In this document: positions 7,471 to 16,191 of the stretch, in pieces
How the letters are laid out: the number at the start of each line of letters is the position of its first letter
How positions within the stretch are numbered: position 1 is the stretch's first letter
Assembly: GCA_902630555.1 (NCBI GenBank)
Contig: CACOVB010000006.1
Location: 1 to 42,558 of the forward strand
DNA length: 42,558 nt
Direction of reading: 5' to 3'
DNA from: an uncultured SAR116 cluster alpha proteobacterium
Lineage (GTDB): Bacteria; Pseudomonadota; Alphaproteobacteria; Puniceispirillales; Marisalimonadaceae
The notes under the pieces: model-generated
Told to the model about the DNA's origin: nothing
What the model saw: the letters and a program-made list of their open reading frames with translations, nothing else
Database searches by the model: none
Position numbers and translations under genes: made by a program

Positions 7471-8923
7471 AAACTGTAATGTTTTAATTGTAGGCTTTGG
7501 ACCAACCGGTGCCGTCCTCGCAAATTTATTATCAAAATATAATCTTTCAATTCATGTTTTGGAAAAAGAAAGCAAAGTTTATAATTTACCAAGAGCAGTT
7601 CATTTTGATGATGAAATCATGAGAATATTTAAAAGTATCGGTATTTATGAAAAACTAATAAAAAAAACTATTATTAATAAAGGAACTAAGTTTGTTGATG
7701 AAAATGATAATTTAATCTTAGACTGGCCTAGACCTAGACAAATTACTGATAATGGTTTTTATCCAAGTTATAGGTTCCATCAACCTGACTTGGAAAAAAT
7801 TTTAAGAAAAAATTTAGCTTTAAATAATAATTTGAAAATTTACTACAATACTGAACTAATAGAATTAGAAAACAAAGGCAAGGTTGTAAAAGCAAAATGT
7901 ATTAACAAATCAACGAACACTTCTCAAACTATATACGCAGATTATGTTGTAGGGTGTGACGGTGCTAATTCTTTTGTTAAAAAAATTATTGGGCAAGAAA
8001 CAATTGATTTTGGATTTCAAGAAAAATGGGCAGTTCTTGATTTAATCATGAAAAAAAATAAAAAAAATTTGCCTGATAGAACTATACAATATTGTAGTCA
8101 AAATACACCTACAACTTATTGCAGAAATGTTGGAAGAAGAAGAAGATGGGAAATATCATTAAACAAAAATTTTACAGAAAAAGATATTCTTAATGAAAAT
8201 AAGATTTGGAATTTCTTATCTAAATGGGTAACTCAAAATGATGCTATAATTGAAAGAAAAACTATTTATAATTTTAAATCTTTAATAGCAAAAAAATGGC
8301 GAAAAGGAAGAATATTCATTGCTGGAGATGCTGCTCATTTATCTCCTCCTTTCATGGGTCAAGGGATGTGTTCAGGACTAAGAGATGTATCTAATCTTTT
8401 TTGGAAATTAGCTCACTGCTGTTACTTTGGTCATAAAGAAAAAATCCTTGAAACTTATGAGAGTGAAAGATTGGAAAACGTAAAAGAATATATAATTACT
8501 ACAATAAATATGGGAAAATTGTTAAACTCTATTGGAGATCCTAATGTTTCAAATACTGTAAAAGAGAATCAAGATGGATCTAGAGTCATGACTTCAATAA
8601 AACCTCCATTAGGCCCAGGATTAGGAAGTAAAAGTGATAAATTAAGAGGTCATGTATTCCCTTTTATAAATTTACAAAAATCAAAAATTCAAAATTTTGA
8701 TGAACAATTTGACAAAGAATTAATCTTACTTTCAAAACAAGAATTAAATTGTACCGATATTAAACATATTAATGTGAATAAATATAAAGAGTTACTTAAA
8801 ACATTTAATAACCTAAATATAAAAGCTTTAATTTTAAGACCTGACAGATTTATTTTAAGTTCATTAGAAAATAATTCTGACATTAATGAATTTATAAACA
8901 AATCGATATTACAAATGAGTTAG
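7460..8923 (+). CDS. FAD-dependent aromatic hydroxylase (MhpA-like class A monooxygenase)
   Basis: A 487-aa flavoprotein with the Rossmann motif GFGPTG near residue 12, RAVHFDDEIMRIF typical of the 3-(3-hydroxyphenyl)propionate and resorcinol hydroxylase branch, a DG motif in VVGCDGANSFVKK, and GDAAHLSPPFMGQGMCSGLRD closing the FAD domain. A shorter thioredoxin-like C-terminal region follows. It should add a hydroxyl group ortho to an existing phenol, making a catechol for the extradiol enzyme just upstream. Its ATG lies inside the 3' end of that gene (11-nt overlap), indicating tight co-translation. MhpA is the closest family known to me; substrate unassigned. Confidence 0.87.
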   Translation: MQNKNCNVLIVGFGPTGAVLANLLSKYNLSIHVLEKESKVYNLPRAVHFDDEIMRIFKSIGIYEKLIKKTIINKGTKFVDENDNLILDWPRPRQITDNGFYPSYRFHQPDLEKILRKNLALNNNLKIYYNTELIELENKGKVVKAKCINKSTNTSQTIYADYVVGCDGANSFVKKIIGQETIDFGFQEKWAVLDLIMKKNKKNLPDRTIQYCSQNTPTTYCRNVGRRRRWEISLNKNFTEKDILNENKIWNFLSKWVTQNDAIIERKTIYNFKSLIAKKWRKGRIFIAGDAAHLSPPFMGQGMCSGLRDVSNLFWKLAHCCYFGHKEKILETYESERLENVKEYIITTINMGKLLNSIGDPNVSNTVKENQDGSRVMTSIKPPLGPGLGSKSDKLRGHVFPFINLQKSKIQNFDEQFDKELILLSKQELNCTDIKHINVNKYKELLKTFNNLNIKALILRPDRFILSSLENNSDINEFINKSILQMS

Positions 8924-8929
8924 ATAATC

Positions 8930-9772
8930 ATGAAGTTAAACGCATTACAAGCTGGATTTAATTTAGATCATATCGTTTTAGAGAGTCCAAACCCATATAA
9001 TTTAGCTAAATTTTATAAAGAAATAATCATGATGGAATTTGTTAAAAAAAATAATAATGAATTAATTTGTGAAGGGAAAAATCGAAAAATTATACTAATA
9101 AAAGGTAAAAAAAATAAACTTTCATATGCAGGTTTTTCTTGCAGAAGCAAAGAAAGTTTAAACAAATTTAAAAATTTTATAATTTCCAATAATGTTAATT
9201 TAAAAAAATTTGAAAATAATCATCTAAAAAAAGGTTCATTTTCAATTATTGATCCAGATAAAAATATTTTATCTTTTGGAATTAGAAAAAACAGCAAGAA
9301 AATATTTAAAAATGAACTTTGTATGCCCTTACAACATTTAACTTTATCAAGTAAAAATGTAGAAAAATTTCAAAGTTTTTATTGTGGTTTATTAGGTTTC
9401 AAAATTACAGACAACGTTGTACATGAAAATGGATCCTTAGCTACTTCTTTTTTAACTTCAAACCATGAACATCACACAATTGCTTGTTTCAAATCAGACA
9501 AAATAGGAATTGATCATCATTCCTATGAAGTTGGCAAATGGGAAAATATAAAAATATTGTGTGATTATTTTTCAAAAAAAAATGTGAAAATAATTTGGGG
9601 ACCTGGAAGACACGGCCCAGGTAATAATTTATTTATATTTATTGAAGATTTAGACAAAAATTGGATAGAGTTCTCTGCAGAGTTAGAAATAATTCATGAT
9701 AGAAAATATAAAAAATGGCCTCAATCTGAAAATACCTTAAATTTGTGGGGTAAAGCAATATTAAGGTCATAA
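8930..9772 (+). CDS. Second VOC protein, catechol 2,3-dioxygenase-like
   Basis: A 280-aa protein made of two VOC modules. The C-terminal module keeps the extradiol metal triad pattern: His136 (PLQHLTL), His196/197 (GIDHHSYEV) and Glu247 (NWIEFSAEL), plus His228 in GPGRHGPG, so it may be a second ring-cleavage enzyme or a related metal-dependent isomerase or lyase. The N-terminal module is poorly conserved and lysine-rich. It starts 6 nt after the hydroxylase stop. Two extradiol-like proteins flanking one hydroxylase is unusual; each may act at a different step, or one may be structural. Activity as a dioxygenase is plausible, not proven. Confidence 0.75.
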   Translation: MKLNALQAGFNLDHIVLESPNPYNLAKFYKEIIMMEFVKKNNNELICEGKNRKIILIKGKKNKLSYAGFSCRSKESLNKFKNFIISNNVNLKKFENNHLKKGSFSIIDPDKNILSFGIRKNSKKIFKNELCMPLQHLTLSSKNVEKFQSFYCGLLGFKITDNVVHENGSLATSFLTSNHEHHTIACFKSDKIGIDHHSYEVGKWENIKILCDYFSKKNVKIIWGPGRHGPGNNLFIFIEDLDKNWIEFSAELEIIHDRKYKKWPQSENTLNLWGKAILRS

Positions 9773-9813
9773 TAAATAATATTGTTTAATATAATGCATT
9801 GAAGGAAATATCT

Positions 9814-10665
9814 ATGGAATTTGTTAAATATAATGCTCCTTTATCAGGAGAGATTAAAGGTATAGACTTAAATAATTTTCTATCAATAGAAGCAAAAAAA
9901 GATATTAAAAAATTTGTTGATGATAATTTAGTTGCGCTTATAAGAAACCAAAATATTAACGATCACAAACTTAAGGATTTTAGTAAATTATTTGGTGAAT
10001 TAGACCCTCCAGCACCAAACCCTTATGGTATAAGTTTTCTGCCTGAACATCCAGAAATTAATGTTATTTCAAATGTAAAAGACACTAAAGGTACTCCAAT
10101 TGGAAACCTTGGTGATGGAGAGGCAACTTGGCATGCAGATATGACTTATCTTGAAGAACCTCCAAAATATGGAATTCTTTATGCATTAGAAGTGCCTAAA
10201 AATGAAGGTAATACTCATTTTGCAAATATGTATAAAGCATATGAAAGACTCCCAACAAAATTAAAAGAAAAAATTGAAGATAAAATCATTATACATGATA
10301 GTTCACACAACAGCGCAGGGATGCTAAGAAAAGGTTATAAGGAAGTGAAAAGCCCAGAGCAAACTCCGGGAGCAAGACATCCAGCAATTATAACTAATCC
10401 AAAAAATAATACTAAACGTCTATTTTTAGGAAGAAGACCACACGCATATATTTTAGGAATGTCAATAAGTGAAAGTGAAAAATTGTTAGATGAAATTTGG
10501 TATTTCGCTACACTTGATGAAATTACATGGACTCAAAATTGGAAAGTTGGAGATTTATTAATTTGGAAAAATTTATATGTGCTTCATAAAAGAGATGCAT
10601 TTAATCCCCATTCAAGAAGAATTATGCACAGAACACAAATTAAAGGTGATAAGAATTTAAATTGA
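9814..10665 (+). CDS. TauD/TfdA-family Fe(II)/2-oxoglutarate dioxygenase
   Basis: A 283-aa jelly-roll dioxygenase with the HxD motif at His107-Asp109 (TWHADMTY), the distal metal His272 and the following Arg in RRIMHRTQIKGD that binds 2-oxoglutarate. The family hydroxylates substrates at carbon next to a sulfonate, ether oxygen or carboxylate, often releasing a small acid. The ORF track starts at a TTG at 9799; the ATG at 9814 is preferred since AAGGA lies 7 nt upstream and the family start E-F-V/I...SGEI is kept. Sitting between the extradiol genes and a TTT transporter, it may process a side chain of the imported aromatic. Confidence 0.9.
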   Translation: MEFVKYNAPLSGEIKGIDLNNFLSIEAKKDIKKFVDDNLVALIRNQNINDHKLKDFSKLFGELDPPAPNPYGISFLPEHPEINVISNVKDTKGTPIGNLGDGEATWHADMTYLEEPPKYGILYALEVPKNEGNTHFANMYKAYERLPTKLKEKIEDKIIIHDSSHNSAGMLRKGYKEVKSPEQTPGARHPAIITNPKNNTKRLFLGRRPHAYILGMSISESEKLLDEIWYFATLDEITWTQNWKVGDLLIWKNLYVLHKRDAFNPHSRRIMHRTQIKGDKNLN

Positions 10666-10751
10666 TTTGATTTATTTAATTTTAAAAAACCCTTGTTCAC
10701 AACTTTCTTAAATGTAAAGATTAATTAATTAAAATATTAATGGAGGATTTA

Positions 10752-11741
10752 GTGAGAGTAATTTTTCAAAAGCTTAACATATTTGTTATTGGATTATTTG
10801 GTTCAATAGCTTTTATTTGTTCATCTCTTTTCCTTGGATTTTCGGCAAACGCTGATGAATATCCAAATAAACCGATTGAGATAGTAATACATGCTAAATA
10901 TGGTGGTGGAACTGATACAACCGCTAGAATGGCATCAATAAGATCAAGAAGAATATTAAAAACAGACATTAGAATCGTTTCAAAAAGGGGCGGAGCTGGT
11001 GCTAAAGCTCAAAATTATGTGCTTACAAGACCCGCAGACGGTTACACTGTAATGGCTTTAACCCAAACTCATCTTTATACTATGGCTAGAGGTAAGTCCA
11101 ACATGAAAATTGACGACATAGTTGGAGTTGCTAGAGCAATGGATGATCCGACCTTTATTACTGTATCTGGAAAGAGTAAATATAAAACTTTAAAAGATTT
11201 AATTAGTGCTTCAAAAAAAGCACCATTAAATTGGGGAGTAGCAAATATTGGTGGAACTGAACACATAGGTCTTGTTCAATTTGCTAAAGAAGCCGGTATA
11301 AAAGTTAAGGTAGTTCCTTTTGGTTCTGGTGCTCAAATGGTTCAAGCTTTAATGGCTGGTAAAATTGATGCAACATTGCCAAATGTAAGTGAAGCTACAA
11401 ACCAAGTTGCAGATGGAACTTTTAGAGCATTAGTTGTTTTGGCTGAAAAAAGGTTAAAAGATTATCCTGATGTTCCATCTTCATATGAGTTAGGTATTAA
11501 AGCTAAATGTTCAACTACTCGAGGTTATGCTGTTTTAGCTTCAACTCCAAAACCAATTATAGAAAAAATTTCTAAAGGATTGGTTAAGGCTATGAAACAT
11601 AAAGTGTTTGCTAATTATCTAGCAAGTGCAGGATTGACTGTTGAAGGTAGTGTTGCAGGAACAGCAGTTTGGGACAAGCATCTGAAAGAAGAATATAAAG
11701 TTGCCCAAAGTGCATTAAAAGATTTAGGATTATTGAAATAA
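10752..11741 (+). CDS. tctC: TTT transporter periplasmic substrate-binding protein
   Basis: A TctC/Bug-family receptor of about 329 aa, with EYPNKPIEIVIHAKYGGGTDTTARM at the start of the mature protein and the PADGYT, NIGGTEHI and ALMAGKIDAT segments typical of the family. It binds a carboxylated ligand for the TctAB permease. The track uses ATG 10740, but GTG 10752 is preferred: GGAGGA lies just upstream, and it gives a classic signal peptide (MRVIFQKLNIF, then a hydrophobic core ending in SANA) instead of an acidic N terminus. It leads the tctC-tctB-tctA operon, with 12 nt to tctB. The ligand is unknown. Confidence 0.93.
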   Translation: MRVIFQKLNIFVIGLFGSIAFICSSLFLGFSANADEYPNKPIEIVIHAKYGGGTDTTARMASIRSRRILKTDIRIVSKRGGAGAKAQNYVLTRPADGYTVMALTQTHLYTMARGKSNMKIDDIVGVARAMDDPTFITVSGKSKYKTLKDLISASKKAPLNWGVANIGGTEHIGLVQFAKEAGIKVKVVPFGSGAQMVQALMAGKIDATLPNVSEATNQVADGTFRALVVLAEKRLKDYPDVPSSYELGIKAKCSTTRGYAVLASTPKPIIEKISKGLVKAMKHKVFANYLASAGLTVEGSVAGTAVWDKHLKEEYKVAQSALKDLGLLK

Positions 11742-11753
11742 ATTATTTCATTT

Positions 11754-12251
11754 ATGAACAATTCTTTTAAAAATTTGTTTAATAAAACAGATACTATCAT
11801 AGCAATTATCATATATGCTATGATAGTATTTTTATGGAATGCTGCAGATAACTTTGATAGCGTTTCAGATTTGTTTGCGCAAAACATTCCACCTCAATTG
11901 TTTCCTCAAATTTTATTAATTACAATTGGTTTATTAACAGCATTAATTCCGTTTGAACACATTTTACTAAAAAAATCAGGAAAAGATATTGATTCTGGCA
12001 GAAAGAAAAAAATTAATTTTGCGACTTACGGTACTATGACAATTTTATTAACAATAATTGTTTTCTCAGAATTTTTAGGTGCGTACGTTACAATTTTTTT
12101 AGCCTGTTTTGTTCTTCCTATTTTCTGGGGTGAAAAAAATCTAAAATTACTTGTACCGTACGTAGTACTATTTCCACTATTTATAATTTTAATATTTAAT
12201 ATTATCCTTGGTGTTTATTTTGAACCAGGGATCTTAGAGGGTTTTATATAA
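11754..12251 (+). CDS. tctB: TTT transporter small membrane subunit
   Basis: A 165-aa membrane protein with four hydrophobic segments, the size and topology of TctB, placed between tctC and tctA as usual. TctB is poorly conserved and supports the TctA permease. A perfect 14-bp inverted repeat followed by T5 lies within its first 76 nt (11791-11829), where it encodes part of the first membrane span; it may act as an attenuator (separate entry). Confidence 0.88.
   Translation: MNNSFKNLFNKTDTIIAIIIYAMIVFLWNAADNFDSVSDLFAQNIPPQLFPQILLITIGLLTALIPFEHILLKKSGKDIDSGRKKKINFATYGTMTILLTIIVFSEFLGAYVTIFLACFVLPIFWGEKNLKLLVPYVVLFPLFIILIFNIILGVYFEPGILEGFI
11791..11829 (+). terminator. Intragenic terminator-like hairpin at the start of tctB
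   Basis: ATACTATCATAGCA and its exact complement TGCTATGATAGTAT form a 14-bp perfect stem around an 11-nt loop, followed by TTTTA (five T counting the last stem base). It covers nucleotides 38-76 of tctB, just after the tctC binding-protein gene. A perfect 14-bp repeat in coding DNA is unlikely by chance. It could terminate part of the transcripts after tctC or block 3' exonucleases, raising TctC over TctAB. Confidence 0.6.
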
Positions 12252-12263
12252 TTAGGGTTTTTT

Positions 12264-13736
12264 ATGGAAGATATTGTTAAAGGCTTATCCTTAATTTTAG
12301 AATTTGAAAATATAATTTTAATTTTAGGTGGAGTGTTAATTGGTGTTTTAGTTGGTGCTTTACCTGGTTTAAGCTCACCAATGGCTATAGCTTTATTAAT
12401 ACCATTTACTATAACATTAGATCCCGTAGCCGCTATTGCAATGATGGCTGCTTTATATTGTGCAGGCACTTTTGGTGGATCAATTACCGCTATATTAATT
12501 AATGCACCTGGTGCACCACCTGCAGTTGCTACAGCTCTTGATGGGTATCCAATGGCAAAAAACGGGGAGCCTGGAAGAGCACTAGGACTTGCTGCTGTTT
12601 CTAGTGTTTTAGGTGGTATATTTAGTTTGATAGTATTTATTTTTGCTGCACCATTGCTAGCGCAAGTAGCACTTGAATTTGGTCCCCAAGAATACTTTGG
12701 TTTAGCTATTTTTGCATTGTCTATGCTTGCAACAATGAGCGGTAAATCTTCAATAAGAAACCTAATCTCAGGTTGTATAGGGGTATTAATTGGTACAATT
12801 GGTATTCATTTAACAACTGGAGTAGAAAGATTTACTTTTGATGTGCCAGAGTTAGAAGAAGGTATAAGTTTTGTTCCTGTTTTAATTGGTTTATTTGCAG
12901 TAAGCGAATTGTTTAAACAATCTGAAACTTTAAACTCTGTCGTTGATAGAATTCATGCTAAGGCCTTAAGATTGCCCACAATTGCAGAATTAAAAAAATT
13001 GAAATATACAATTTTAAGATCCTCAGGTATAGGAACATTTATCGGAATACTTCCTGCGGAAGGATCTACAGTAGCTGCAATTATGGGATATAATGAAGCT
13101 AGAAGATGGTCAAAAAATAAAGACCAATTTGGAAAAGGTTCGCCTGAAGGTATTGTTGGGCCAGAAGCCGCGAATAATTCTGCTGCTGGTGGCGCAATGG
13201 TACCAACATTGGCCTTAGGAATTCCTGGAAGTGGATCTACTGCTCTAATTCTTGCAGCTTTAATAATGCATGGATTTCGCCCTGGGCCTTATTTGATAAA
13301 TGAAACTCCTGAATTCGTTTATGCTATTTTTGGTGCAATGTTAATTGCAAATTTTGGTTTCCTTATTATTGGTTTAATTGGAGCTAAGTTTTTTTCACTG
13401 GTAGCATTCATACCTAAAAAGCTTTTATGGCCGGCTGTTTTTATATTTGCCATGATTGGTTCTTATTCATTTAGTTCTTCAATGTTTGATGTTTGGGTAA
13501 TGTTAACATTTGGCGTGATTGGATATTTTATGAGTAGACACGGGTTTTCTGCTGCTCCATTAGTAATGGGTTTAATTCTTGGAAAATTAGTTGAAGAAAG
13601 TTTTTCTCAATCAATGATAATTCATGATAATAATTTCTTTGCATTGCTAGACAAGCCAATAGTAGTTTTCTTTTTCATACTAACTTTCTTAAGTTTAACA
13701 ACTCCTCTTTGGACAAAAGTTTTTAAGAAAAATTAA
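12264..13736 (+). CDS. tctA: TTT transporter large membrane subunit
   Basis: A 490-aa permease with about twelve membrane spans and the TctA signatures GALPGLSSPMAIALLIPFT, GSITAILINAPGAP, a second-half repeat around GILPAEGSTVAAIMGYNEARRWSK, and ALGIPGSGSTALILAALIMHG. The paired glycine/proline-rich loops are thought to form the substrate path. It uses an ion gradient to move the TctC ligand across the inner membrane. It starts 12 nt after tctB and abuts the MmgE/PrpD gene with no gap, tying that enzyme to transport. Confidence 0.96.
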   Translation: MEDIVKGLSLILEFENIILILGGVLIGVLVGALPGLSSPMAIALLIPFTITLDPVAAIAMMAALYCAGTFGGSITAILINAPGAPPAVATALDGYPMAKNGEPGRALGLAAVSSVLGGIFSLIVFIFAAPLLAQVALEFGPQEYFGLAIFALSMLATMSGKSSIRNLISGCIGVLIGTIGIHLTTGVERFTFDVPELEEGISFVPVLIGLFAVSELFKQSETLNSVVDRIHAKALRLPTIAELKKLKYTILRSSGIGTFIGILPAEGSTVAAIMGYNEARRWSKNKDQFGKGSPEGIVGPEAANNSAAGGAMVPTLALGIPGSGSTALILAALIMHGFRPGPYLINETPEFVYAIFGAMLIANFGFLIIGLIGAKFFSLVAFIPKKLLWPAVFIFAMIGSYSFSSSMFDVWVMLTFGVIGYFMSRHGFSAAPLVMGLILGKLVEESFSQSMIIHDNNFFALLDKPIVVFFFILTFLSLTTPLWTKVFKKN

Positions 13737-15107
13737 ATGTCCAATAAATTTGATGATCTTGGAAATGCAGAAATTTTTTCTACATGGTGTTTTAATTTAG
13801 AATATAAAGAAATCCCAAATGAAGTTGTTGATAAAATAAAATTAACATTCATGGATAGCTTAGGTTTAATCTTTGCAAGCAGAAATGAAGATTACATTAA
13901 AGCAATAAAACAATCTTTTACTGATAGTGGTAATTGTACTGTTCCTGGACATTTAGAAAAATTATGTCCATCAGATGCCATCGTGTTAAATGGTACAGCA
14001 ATACATGGAGAAGATTTTGATGATACTTTTGAAGGAACACCTGTTCATGTAGGTTCGGTAATGTGTTCTTCATTATTAACTGCAGCAGAATACTATAAAT
14101 TAAAACCAAAAGAAATTTTGAAAGGGTTAGCAGTAGGTTCTGAATTAATGTGTAGACTTGCTTTGGTATCACCTATGGCGATACATAAACAAGGATTCCA
14201 TCCAACTGCAATACTTGGTGCATTTGGAGCATCTATTGGCATTTCAAAAATATTAAAAAATAGTGTATTACAAACAACCTCATCCCTAGGAATAGTTGGT
14301 AGCATGGCTTCAGGTATTATTGAATATCTAGCTGAAGGCACCTGGACCAAAAGATTACACCCAGGTTGGGCTGGTGCTTCAGGTTGGAAATCTGCTCACC
14401 TAGGAAAAAATAATTTTAAAGGTCCTAGAACTGTTTTTGAGGGAAAAAACGGTATTTTTAATTCTTTCGCTGATAGTAAGATAATTCCTGACTTTAAAAA
14501 ATTAACTGATGATTTAGGATCATATTGGCATACAAATAACCTTGCTATAAAACCTTTCGCATGTGGAACAATGACACAACCATTTATTGACTGTGCAATC
14601 AAGGCTAGAGAAAAAATAAATGATTTAAACGAAATTAAATCAATTATATGTAAAGTAGGAGAAGGAACTGTTCATAGATTATGGGAGCCTTTATCAGAAA
14701 AAAGGAAACCTACGACCCCATATAGTGCAAAATTCTCAGTACCTTTCTGTATTGCTGTAGGCCTTTATTTTGGTAAAGCAGGACTCTTAGAATTTACAGA
14801 AGAGCAAATAAAAAATCGTGAAATTTTAAATATTTGTTCAAAAATTTCTTATGAAATTGACCCACAAAATGAGTATCCAAAAAATTATAGTGGTGAAATT
14901 AATATTATTCTTAAAAATTCTCAAGTTATTCAAGAGACCCAACCTGGTTTACGAGGAGGAAAATTATTTCCCCTAGATGAAAAAGAAGTTGAAGAAAAAT
15001 TTTTTAATAACTTGAAATTTGGTAATCTTTCTTCGAGAGAAGTTAATAATGTAAAAAAATTTTTTGCAACTTTCTTTACTGATCCAGATTTTTCCTTATT
15101 ACACTAA
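13737..15107 (+). CDS. MmgE/PrpD family protein
   Basis: A 456-aa protein of the MmgE/PrpD superfamily, which includes 2-methylcitrate dehydratase, cis-aconitate decarboxylase and iminodisuccinate epimerase. Family features include DSLGLIFASR near the N terminus, NGTAIHGEDFDDTFEGTPVHVGS, MASGIIEYLAEGTWTKRLHPGWAG and KPFACGTMTQPFIDCA. The start codon directly follows the tctA stop, so both are co-expressed, and the enzyme probably acts on the imported compound or on a polycarboxylic breakdown product by dehydration, decarboxylation or epimerisation. No citrate synthase or lyase partner (prpB, prpC) is nearby, so 2-methylcitrate is not supported. It overlaps the next minus-strand gene tail to tail by 4 nt. 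Confidence 0.9.
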   Translation: MSNKFDDLGNAEIFSTWCFNLEYKEIPNEVVDKIKLTFMDSLGLIFASRNEDYIKAIKQSFTDSGNCTVPGHLEKLCPSDAIVLNGTAIHGEDFDDTFEGTPVHVGSVMCSSLLTAAEYYKLKPKEILKGLAVGSELMCRLALVSPMAIHKQGFHPTAILGAFGASIGISKILKNSVLQTTSSLGIVGSMASGIIEYLAEGTWTKRLHPGWAGASGWKSAHLGKNNFKGPRTVFEGKNGIFNSFADSKIIPDFKKLTDDLGSYWHTNNLAIKPFACGTMTQPFIDCAIKAREKINDLNEIKSIICKVGEGTVHRLWEPLSEKRKPTTPYSAKFSVPFCIAVGLYFGKAGLLEFTEEQIKNREILNICSKISYEIDPQNEYPKNYSGEINIILKNSQVIQETQPGLRGGKLFPLDEKEVEEKFFNNLKFGNLSSREVNNVKKFFATFFTDPDFSLLH

Positions 15108-16114
15108 ATTTCTTTATTACAAAAATCACCAAATAACATTGCTTTGAATTTTGGTCCTTTCTCAAAAAAGTTTCCCCTATTAACTACCCATTTTACATGG
15201 CCTTTATAATTTGGATCTGAATTAATTTTTATTCCCCATAGACCTTCAGCCTCATTAGGAATTGCAGAATATCTTACATCAATTATTAAATCTTTGTCTT
15301 TGTCATACGCAAGGTACTCTTGTGAAAACCAGCTAAACCTTAAAATATCATTGAATTGCTTACTATCTTTATTTAAATTTTTATAATGAATATTAGTATC
15401 AAATTTTTCAATAGTTTCTCCAAAGCAAAACTTAGTCTTTCCAATCAGATTTACAGAATCTACATAATATTTACCCTCATATAAATATACTATTTTCCAC
15501 AAAAAAAGATTTCCCAAACTCGGTTTAACAGTAATTTTTTTAAAGTCATGATTTCTGTATTTAGCAAGATTTTTTGCTTCTTTTAAGGCTACTGAACTTT
15601 GAAAAAACCCAAATCCCAAATACAAAAAGATCCAAAAAAAGCCGATTATATTTAAGAACTTTTTTTTCAAAATAACAGCTAAAATCATTAAGATTAATAT
15701 CGGTACAGTCAAAAGAGGATCAATTATTGAAATACTATTCCAAGCAAATCGATAATCTGAAAATGGCCAAAATAATTGAGTTCCATAACTCGTGCATGCA
15801 TCTAGTAAAGCATGAGTAGAATATGCAACAAAAGCAAAAATGTAGTTTTCAAAAAAAGTTACATATTTTTTAACAAAATTATAAGTAAATAAAGTAACAA
15901 TTAGTGCTCCAAAAGGTATAAATATAAAAGAATGAGTGAATTGTCTGTGATATTCTAAGCTTAGCAATGGATCATAAGAAGATTTAATAAATACATCAAG
16001 ATCTGGAGCTAACCCACTTATAATTCCAATGGCTGTCGCAACAGTTAATTTTTTTTTAGATGAAAAAAACTGTGAGAATACTCCACCAAAAGTACCTTGA
16101 GATATTGGATCCAT
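15104..16114 (-). CDS. YdjM/YbcI-like membrane-bound metal-dependent hydrolase
   Basis: A 336-aa membrane protein starting with MDPISQGTFGG and containing SGLAPDLDVF, HRQFTHSF and HALLDACTSYGTQLFWPF, the conserved Asp/His pattern of the YdjM/YbcI (formerly DUF457) family. About four to five spans occupy the first 180 residues; the last 150 residues form a soluble domain. In E. coli YdjM is LexA-regulated; biochemical function is not established. No LexA-like site was recognised here. It is divergent from the Baeyer-Villiger gene across a 77-nt gap. Confidence 0.8.
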   Translation of the reverse strand: MDPISQGTFGGVFSQFFSSKKKLTVATAIGIISGLAPDLDVFIKSSYDPLLSLEYHRQFTHSFIFIPFGALIVTLFTYNFVKKYVTFFENYIFAFVAYSTHALLDACTSYGTQLFWPFSDYRFAWNSISIIDPLLTVPILILMILAVILKKKFLNIIGFFWIFLYLGFGFFQSSVALKEAKNLAKYRNHDFKKITVKPSLGNLFLWKIVYLYEGKYYVDSVNLIGKTKFCFGETIEKFDTNIHYKNLNKDSKQFNDILRFSWFSQEYLAYDKDKDLIIDVRYSAIPNEAEGLWGIKINSDPNYKGHVKWVVNRGNFFEKGPKFKAMLFGDFCNKEI

Positions 16115-16164
16115 ACAATTATATTTTTGTTATTAAATTATTGACGATATCTATTCTTATACAC

Positions 16165-16181
16165 TACCTTATATAAAGGTA
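16165..16181. promoter_or_regulatory. Operator-like palindrome upstream of the Baeyer-Villiger gene
   Basis: TACCTT-ATATA-AAGGTA is a 17-bp inverted repeat with perfect 6-bp arms, ending 10 nt before the ATG at 16192, in the 77-nt divergent gap. A TTGACG hexamer (16141-16146) lies upstream but has no well-spaced -10 partner. A repressor site is possible; no regulator gene is adjacent. Confidence 0.3.
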
Positions 16182-16191
16182 CAGTAGTAAA

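Noticed and set aside
11411-15107. tctCBA-MmgE/PrpD run as a methylcitrate (prp) operon
   Set aside because: No prpB or prpC gene is present, and the neighbours are ring-cleavage enzymes; family membership alone does not support propionate metabolism.
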